DNA from: Ruminococcus sp.
Lineage (GTDB): Bacteria > Bacillota > Clostridia > Oscillospirales > Ruminococcaceae
DNA length: 47,339 nucleotides
Assembly: GCA_021770655.1 (NCBI GenBank)
Contig: JAETQO010000026.1
Location: 1-47,339, forward strand
Reading direction: 5' to 3'
Shown here: piece by piece, positions 42,373 through 47,339 of the stretch
Numbering within the stretch: position 1 is the first letter of the stretch
Layout of the letters: the number at the start of each line of letters is the position of its first letter
Translations under genes and position numbers: made by a program
The notes under the pieces: generated by a model
The model's input: the letters and a program-made list of their open reading frames with translations, nothing else
Told to the model about the DNA's origin: nothing
The model's database searches: none

Positions 42373-43518
42373 TTATTTTATACCGTATTTCTTCAGCAAT
42401 GCCTCGATCTTTGAATGTGGGTCGATAACCTGAGAAATAGACTTATCGTGATTGAGTGACGCAATAAAGTATGCGATATACTTAGCGCAGTCAACTTCAT
42501 AGAACCAAGGACTTGAAAGCAGTTCGGGAGTTCTGTATGTAAGATTCGTACCGAATACGCCGTCAATAATTCCGTCGGCATATGCCTTGTCGAAAGATTC
42601 CAGACCGTTTGTAAAAATAGGATATGTCGCATAACAGTATATCTTATTAGCCTTACGCTTTTTAAGCTCCACTGCAATGTCAAGCATAGATTCGCCGGAA
42701 GAAATAATATCGTCGGCAATAAATACGTCCTTGCCGGCAACATCATTGCCGAGGTATTCATGAGCGACGATCGGATTTCTGCCGTCAACAACTGTCGAAT
42801 AATCTCTGCGCTTATAGAACATTCCGAGATCTACTCCGAGAACGGAAGCATAATACATATTTCTGTTGATAGCGCCCTCATCGGGAGAGATTATCATAAA
42901 ATGCTGTTTATCAGGTCTGAAATCCTTGAGATTCTTGAACATAGCCTTAAGAACCTGATAGGAAGGAATGATATTGTCAACACCCATAAGCGGAACTGCA
43001 TTCTGTACACGCGGATCGTGAGCGTCAAATGTAAGGATATTTGAAACGCCCATAGACTGAAGCTCCTGCAAAGCAACCGCACAGTCCAGCGACTCACGGT
43101 AGTTCCTTCTGTGCTGTCTTCCTCCGTAAAGGGACGGCATGATTATGTTGATCCTGTGCGCTTTTCCGCCGGCGGCCTGAATGATCCTCTTCAGATCCTG
43201 ATAGTGATCGTCCGGAGACATACGGTTTTCTTTGCCGAAATAATTATATGTACAGCTATAATTTCCCACATCGCAGAGAATAAAAAGGTCATCGCCTCTT
43301 ATAGAAGATTTGATAAGTCCCTTTCCGTCGCCGGAAGAAAATCTTGGACAATCAACCTCGACAAGAAAAGTGTCCTTGACATACTCATTCTCGTTAGCCC
43401 ACTGTGTAAGAAAGCTATTGACCTTTTTTCCAAGCTCGGCCGCACCGTCCATAGCAATCAGACCAAGGGGAGCTACTCTTGAATCGTTGTCGAACAATAC
43501 ATTATCAACATTACCCAT
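42373..43518 (-). CDS. prs: Ribose-phosphate pyrophosphokinase (PRPP synthetase), long form
   Basis: This enzyme makes PRPP from ribose-5-phosphate and ATP for nucleotide, histidine and tryptophan synthesis. I start it at the ATG at 43518 (381 aa, ten bases after GGAGG); a TTG at 43524 lies only four bases from the site and is the alternative (383 aa). Motifs: DLFILCDVGN in the N-terminal half, GGRQHRRNYRES, the catalytic DAHDPR, SPDEGAINR, and the PRPP loop DVFIADDIISSGESMLD, with Ser-Gly in place of the usual Thr-Gly. At ~380 residues it exceeds the ~315 of classic Prs, matching a long clade seen in Clostridia. It has its own promoter and terminator. Confidence 0.88.
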   Translation of the reverse strand: MGNVDNVLFDNDSRVAPLGLIAMDGAAELGKKVNSFLTQWANENEYVKDTFLVEVDCPRFSSGDGKGLIKSSIRGDDLFILCDVGNYSCTYNYFGKENRMSPDDHYQDLKRIIQAAGGKAHRINIIMPSLYGGRQHRRNYRESLDCAVALQELQSMGVSNILTFDAHDPRVQNAVPLMGVDNIIPSYQVLKAMFKNLKDFRPDKQHFMIISPDEGAINRNMYYASVLGVDLGMFYKRRDYSTVVDGRNPIVAHEYLGNDVAGKDVFIADDIISSGESMLDIAVELKKRKANKIYCYATYPIFTNGLESFDKAYADGIIDGVFGTNLTYRTPELLSSPWFYEVDCAKYIAYFIASLNHDKSISQVIDPHSKIEALLKKYGIK

Positions 43519-43578
43519 TTCCAAATATCCTCCAATACAACTAAAAATATTGACAGTTCAATTCGCCTTAATATGTAT

Positions 43579-43607
43579 ATTATACTTTATATCTGCCCAT
43601 TTTACAA
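43579..43607 (-). promoter_or_regulatory. Sigma-A promoter of prs
   Basis: On the minus strand TTGTAA (43607-43602), 17-base spacer, TATAAT (43584-43579), about 60 bases before the start codon. Confidence 0.65.
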
Positions 43608-43752
43608 TAGTTTTTTATCAAATAAAAAATTTTTCTCCTTTTTCACAAAAAAACAGCTTTCAGACATACACATTTAGACACAAAAATCAAGTAAACGTTT
43701 GCTGAAACAGCTGAAAATCCATGCAGATCCACGCTTTTCAAACATGCCCGTA

Positions 43753-45081
43753 TCAATATCCCCGCTCTTTAAGCTCCTTTACCAGACCAACGTAAAACTC
43801 ACGGACATCAAAGTCCTTAATATTATCCCTGAACAGATCGATAACGTCCCCGTGAGAGATACCGCGTTTGCCCTTATGTTCAACCAATCGTCTGTTTTCT
43901 CCGTAAAGACCGGATTCTACAGTAACAAGTCCGTCGTTTCCTTTGCCGTAGGGCTTATTGAGCAAATATCCGAAATTCAGCGGAAAGCCCGCCGCTCTTA
44001 TACTGTTCATTTTTGTCATGACCGAACGATAATATACATCAGGGCTGTCGGGAGTGATCTCGTTCATTTTCCGACAGCTTTCATAAGTTAGCTCATAAAC
44101 GCCGTTATAAAAGCTGGGATCGCTGTCGCCCAGTGCCTTAAATATCCTGTTGTACTTTCCGTCCACCATTTTTACAATGCTGTCCGGTATCTTCTTCAAC
44201 AGCATATCCACAAATTTACAGCCACAATGAGGCGTATTTATCGTAGTAAGCGACGCCACATATTTGTCCATTCCCAGATGTGAAATAGCATAGCGGGAAT
44301 CAAGGCCGCCTTTTGAATGAGCAATAATATTTACTTTTTCAGCGCCTGTTTCCTCAAGAACCGACTTGATCTTATCCGCAAGCTCCTGAGCGCTGAGGGA
44401 AATCTTATTTGCGGACTGCTGTCCTCCGTAATATATGACCGCTCCGTTCTTTATCAGTTCTTGGGGTATCCTGCCCCAGTAGTTCATGACCTGCCAGTCT
44501 CTGAAAAATATGCCGTGAACCATTAAGATCGGATACTTTGTATGACAGACCTCGCTTTCCTTTCTTACTTCGTCAAGGTCAAGCTTTGCCTGTTCAAAAT
44601 GATATTCACTGCGCGCCGTTTTATAGAACTTTCTGAACACCAAACAGTTTATCACGGGTATATACCATGTAAACAGCAAAACTACATAATGCAGAACCTT
44701 GACCTGTCTGGCAGAAAATGATATTCTCAGAATTCCGCTCATACATAAAATAAGAATTATAAGATATGCCGCAATGCAGTTTATGACTATTCTCCAGACG
44801 TTAAGTCCGCTGAAACACAGCATAATTATTACAGCCAACTGCAAAACGTTGGCAAATACTCCGCACCACAAAAGATACGCTCCAAAGTCAAGTCTTTTCA
44901 GTTTTCCCTCAGAGGCTTTATTTCCGTGAGCCTTGCAAATAAAGGCGATAAAATAAACCGAGAGTGCAACAATGATCAAAACCTTTGCCCAGCCGTCCAA
45001 AGCGGCAAGTTTCCAAAGCGCAACGCAGTTAGCAAGCGCCAGAACAGGAAGCGTTCCTATTATCCCCGATAATCTTCTCAT
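43753..45081 (-). CDS. Membrane-anchored alpha/beta hydrolase (lipase/PGAP1-like)
   Basis: 442 aa, ATG at 45081 with AAGGAG six bases upstream. About five membrane segments fill the first ~150 residues. Then comes an alpha/beta hydrolase of the triacylglycerol lipase/PGAP1 type: YPILMVHGIFFRDW (oxyanion HG), the nucleophile Ser near 254 in AHSKGG (Ala in place of the first Gly of GHSxG), the acid in GNDGLVTVESG and His in GISHGDVIDLF. It probably acts on lipids or acylated polymers at the membrane. It is the last gene of a dnaD-dnaC/I operon, starting 10 bases after the loader gene stop; the link to replication looks incidental. The substrate is unknown. Confidence 0.83.
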   Translation of the reverse strand: MRRLSGIIGTLPVLALANCVALWKLAALDGWAKVLIIVALSVYFIAFICKAHGNKASEGKLKRLDFGAYLLWCGVFANVLQLAVIIMLCFSGLNVWRIVINCIAAYLIILILCMSGILRISFSARQVKVLHYVVLLFTWYIPVINCLVFRKFYKTARSEYHFEQAKLDLDEVRKESEVCHTKYPILMVHGIFFRDWQVMNYWGRIPQELIKNGAVIYYGGQQSANKISLSAQELADKIKSVLEETGAEKVNIIAHSKGGLDSRYAISHLGMDKYVASLTTINTPHCGCKFVDMLLKKIPDSIVKMVDGKYNRIFKALGDSDPSFYNGVYELTYESCRKMNEITPDSPDVYYRSVMTKMNSIRAAGFPLNFGYLLNKPYGKGNDGLVTVESGLYGENRRLVEHKGKRGISHGDVIDLFRDNIKDFDVREFYVGLVKELKERGY

Positions 45082-45091
45082 TTTTTGCTCC

Positions 45092-46072
45092 TTACAGATT
45101 ATTTTTCAGCTTTACGTGCCTTATATCCTCTCCCATAAACATTATAGGAGAAAAACATCCGGTAAGGCGTGAAATAATTCTTTCGTTATACCTAGCGCTA
45201 TATTCGTTGGGAGAAAGATTTGTAGAAATGATCGTCGGTTTTCCGAGATTTATTCTTTCATTGACAATCTCATAAAGAACAGAATCCGTAAAGCTTGTCT
45301 GAAACTCGGAACCCAGGTCGTCAAGTATCACTAAGTCGGCATTTTCAATTACGTCAAGGGTATCACCCTGAGTTCTTCCGAAATGCTCGTCCTCGATCTT
45401 TCTGAAAAGCTTGAGTATAGAACCGAACACAACGCTGTAGCCCTTTTGCACAAGTTCGTTGGCTATACACGAGGACAGGAACGTTTTTCCCAGACCCGTT
45501 CTTCCGAAAAAGAAAAGCGACGGCGAATCCTCTCTGAATTTTTCCGCATATTCTTTGCAGTTTGAGTATACCGTTTTCATTCTCTCTCTCGGAGACATTC
45601 CGTTTGAAACGGATTCCGGGTAAAAATCAAGTCTGAACTCAGAAAAATCGTGAAGTTCAATGTGGCAGTTCTCATTCAGCTCCTCTGCGGTATACTTTTT
45701 CAGCAGACCCGTAAAACAATGACAGCGCTCGCCCTCCTTATAACCTGTATCCTTACAATCAGGACAATAATATGTATATTCAAGGTAATCCTCAGGATAT
45801 CCGCAGGTTTTAAGCAGTTCCTTTATGGTACGCTGTGTGTTAAGGTTTTTATCTCTTATCTGAGCGATAATTCCCTTGACCTCGCCCTTTTGCCTGCCAA
45901 TAATTTTCAGCAGTTCAAAATTAGTATTCTTCAGAGAATTAGTAAGAGAAATTATCTCAGGCACATTTGCAGAAACCTCTTCAAGCCGCGTTCTGTACTC
46001 TGCCTCTGCGGAATCTCTGCGCTGTGCAAGCTCCTGCTGAGCCTTATCAAAAGCCGCATGAGTATATTTCAT
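45092..46072 (-). CDS. dnaI: DnaC/DnaI-like replicative helicase loader
   Basis: 326 aa AAA+ ATPase that loads the DnaB-type helicase. The N-terminal ~90 residues are coiled-coil-like (FDKAQQELAQRRDSAEAEYR). A zinc-binding cluster, CPDCKDTGYKEGERCHC, sits at ~101-118, as in DnaI. Then Walker A FFGRTGLGKTFLSS (~183-196), Walker B LVILDDLGSE and sensor IISTNLSPNE. The start ATG at 46072 has AAAGGA ten bases upstream, 15 bases after the dnaD stop. The gene next to it is DnaD, its usual partner in Firmicutes. A transposon-type IstB protein was considered, but the zinc cluster and the DnaD neighbour argue against it. Confidence 0.88.
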   Translation of the reverse strand: MKYTHAAFDKAQQELAQRRDSAEAEYRTRLEEVSANVPEIISLTNSLKNTNFELLKIIGRQKGEVKGIIAQIRDKNLNTQRTIKELLKTCGYPEDYLEYTYYCPDCKDTGYKEGERCHCFTGLLKKYTAEELNENCHIELHDFSEFRLDFYPESVSNGMSPRERMKTVYSNCKEYAEKFREDSPSLFFFGRTGLGKTFLSSCIANELVQKGYSVVFGSILKLFRKIEDEHFGRTQGDTLDVIENADLVILDDLGSEFQTSFTDSVLYEIVNERINLGKPTIISTNLSPNEYSARYNERIISRLTGCFSPIMFMGEDIRHVKLKNNL

Positions 46073-46087
46073 TCTTCATCATTCCTT

Positions 46088-47116
46088 TCAAAGCTTTCCC
46101 GATTTGCTCAGATCAAAATTCATTGCAAAGTTTTCAAAGTCGTCCAAATTATAAGATGTTTCCTTAGCAGCAGACTGGCGCTTATTTGAACTGCTCTTGA
46201 ATTTATTATCCTCTTCATTGACCTGCTGTGGAGTGGAAATACTCTTTCCTGCCCAGTTCATTAGGATAGTGTCTATGTATTTGAAATTCAGCTTATTGGT
46301 ATTGTCCATACATTTGTTGTATGCGATCTCCAGCATTTCCGAAGTAAAGCCCATGGAACGCCACTTAGAAATATATTCCTGCTGTTGCTTGGAGGGCTTT
46401 GCGGTCACGCCGAAAATTTTAAGTATACGATTCTCAAAGCTTTTAAGCTCCGTACATCTTATTATCTCCGCCTCGATCTGAGCATACGAACAGATGTCCT
46501 CCTCATACCAGCGTTTCATCACCGTCACAAGATAGGATACACGGCGTTTATCCAAGGAAACGCAGTACTCAGCCGCAAGAAGTATCGACGCCGCATCAAA
46601 GTGATAATACTCATACAGCGCCAACAGCTCGCCTTGCTCCGTGCTGTTTATTGTATATTGCAGAACCGACTGTATCTCGTTGAACAGATTTTTCAGATTG
46701 GCGTCCTTCTCTGCCTTTTCCAGAATTTCAGAATTTCTGTATCTTATGACAAGCTTATTGGAAACCGCTGATTTCGTTGGATTGATAGATTCAACAGCCG
46801 ACGCCGGAACGTTCTGTACTGTCGATACTTCAGATTTTACGGCGGCAAACGAAGGAGTGACAGACTTACTGTCTGCTCTTTCGGCAGTGATTACCCCAAG
46901 ATTCACCCAATGAGTTACAGCGTCCTCCGCAGCGTCCTCCGAAACTCCCGCACGCTGAGCAAGACTAGCCGTGTCAATCTCACGGTCACTGCTGCAAAGA
47001 ATACAGAGCAGGACCTTTACAAAGCTCCCGTCGCTTATTTTCAAATAATCCTCAACCACTTTTGAGGGTACTGAAAAAAAGCTTCCCCATCGGTCGCAGT
47101 CAAATATGTATTTCAT
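46088..47116 (-). CDS. dnaD: DnaD-like replication initiation protein
   Basis: 342 aa. DnaD-type proteins remodel origin DNA and help recruit the helicase loader. The N-terminal ~110 residues form a winged-helix region (VPSKVVEDYLKIS..FVKVLLCIL; LAQRAGVSEDAAEDAVTHWVNLGVI). Two DnaB_2/DnaD C-domain blocks follow: ~150-220 (EIQSVLQYTINSTEQGELLALYEYY) and ~235-300 (IFGVTAKPSKQQQEYISKW..YIDTILMNWAGK). The ATG at 47116 has a GGGG site. It heads an operon with the loader and a membrane hydrolase. Confidence 0.88.
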   Translation of the reverse strand: MKYIFDCDRWGSFFSVPSKVVEDYLKISDGSFVKVLLCILCSSDREIDTASLAQRAGVSEDAAEDAVTHWVNLGVITAERADSKSVTPSFAAVKSEVSTVQNVPASAVESINPTKSAVSNKLVIRYRNSEILEKAEKDANLKNLFNEIQSVLQYTINSTEQGELLALYEYYHFDAASILLAAEYCVSLDKRRVSYLVTVMKRWYEEDICSYAQIEAEIIRCTELKSFENRILKIFGVTAKPSKQQQEYISKWRSMGFTSEMLEIAYNKCMDNTNKLNFKYIDTILMNWAGKSISTPQQVNEEDNKFKSSSNKRQSAAKETSYNLDDFENFAMNFDLSKSGKL

Positions 47117-47150
47117 TTCTATTCCCCGATCATAATTAATATCTTTATCA

Positions 47151-47179
47151 AGTATACCACATAAATAGATTTATTGCAA
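47151..47179 (-). promoter_or_regulatory. Sigma-A promoter of the dnaD operon
   Basis: On the minus strand TTGCAA (47179-47174), 17-base spacer, TATACT (47156-47151), about 30 bases before the ATG. Confidence 0.65.
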
Positions 47180-47194
47180 CATTAAAAAGACAAA

Positions 47195-47220
47195 AGTCGG
47201 AACGGTTTCCCGTTCCGACT
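47195..47220 (-). terminator. Terminator hairpin of a gene outside the window
   Basis: A perfect 11-bp stem, AGTCGGAACGG (47195-47205), loop TTTC, CCGTTCCGACT (47210-47220). On the minus strand it is followed by TTTTGTCTTTTT, so it likely ends a minus-strand transcript coming from beyond the right edge. Confidence 0.7.
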
Positions 47221-47255
47221 CAATTTGTCGATAAACCTAATTTTGATGGTAAACA

Positions 47256-47315
47256 AGGGGAAGCCCTCGAATTATTGCGAACAAGTTGAGCAATAATTTT
47301 CGCAGGGCTTCCCCT
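47256..47315. repeat. Long inverted repeat at the right edge
   Basis: AGGGGAAGCCCT (47256-47267) pairs with AGGGCTTCCCCT (47304-47315), and the stem continues with TTATTGC/GCAATAA after small bulges. It may be a second terminator or a dispersed hairpin element; no gene is seen in 47221-47339. Confidence 0.55.
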
Positions 47316-47339
47316 CTTTCAAAACAGTCCACCGGACTG

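Noticed and set aside
45092-46072. IstB-type transposon ATPase
   Set aside because: The N-terminal zinc cluster and adjacency to DnaD fit a replicative helicase loader; no IS21 transposase or ends are present.

Overview
The window looks like a chromosomal stretch from a low-to-mid GC Gram-positive gut-type Clostridia bacterium, probably of the Ruminococcus/Oscillospiraceae kind. The evidence is a DnaD plus DnaC/DnaI-like loader pair, a class B sortase, a Bce-type peptide-sensing module, a long-form PRPP synthetase, an SGNH esterase, and strong consensus sigma-A promoters (TTGACA-17-TATAAT). The genus is inferred; no rRNA or marker phylogeny is available here.

Region 1 (1-25,675, minus strand) is more than half the window and is one gene for a giant secreted surface protein. 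It is 8202 codons long before a suspicious frame break near 1098. It has a signal peptide, an N-terminal third built from repeats of an unrecognised module of about 200 residues, three SpaA/Cna-B type domains near residues 2170-2470, a very long mid region, and a C-terminal array of SdrD B-like 'IWNDxNYDG' units. At 1098/1099 the last legible unit is fused out of frame to the middle of another unit. Bases 1-114 are identical to 985-1098, so this is either a real recombination/deletion or an assembly collapse in the repeats. The cell-wall anchor is not in the window.

Region 2 (25,676-27,280) is a divergent promoter region and a class B sortase gene. Region 3 (27,280-32,640) holds a dispersed non-coding repeat, a strong promoter with a long leader, and a three-gene phosphorelay operon: a response regulator with an HD-GYP c-di-GMP phosphodiesterase, a stand-alone Hpt protein, and a membrane hybrid histidine kinase with two receiver domains. 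The kinase, Hpt and regulator can form a closed relay that controls c-di-GMP turnover.

Region 4 (32,750-37,550) is a complete BceRSAB-type antimicrobial-peptide sensing and detoxification module, with a terminator-like hairpin and tandem TGTCACA boxes between its kinase and transporter genes. Region 5 (37,560-38,150) is a repeat-rich gap containing the 3' part of a tRNA-Arg(CCT) gene fused to repeat sequence, a hairpin miniature element, and an intact tRNA-Lys(TTT).

Region 6 (38,290-47,339) is mostly housekeeping: a zinc-ribbon membrane protein, an SGNH hydrolase, a DUF815 AAA+ ATPase, an IspD/TarI cytidylyltransferase, PRPP synthetase, and a dnaD-dnaC/I-membrane lipase operon, with terminators and hairpins at most gene ends. 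The giant protein with its divergent sortase, and the c-di-GMP relay beside it, are the most interesting parts.
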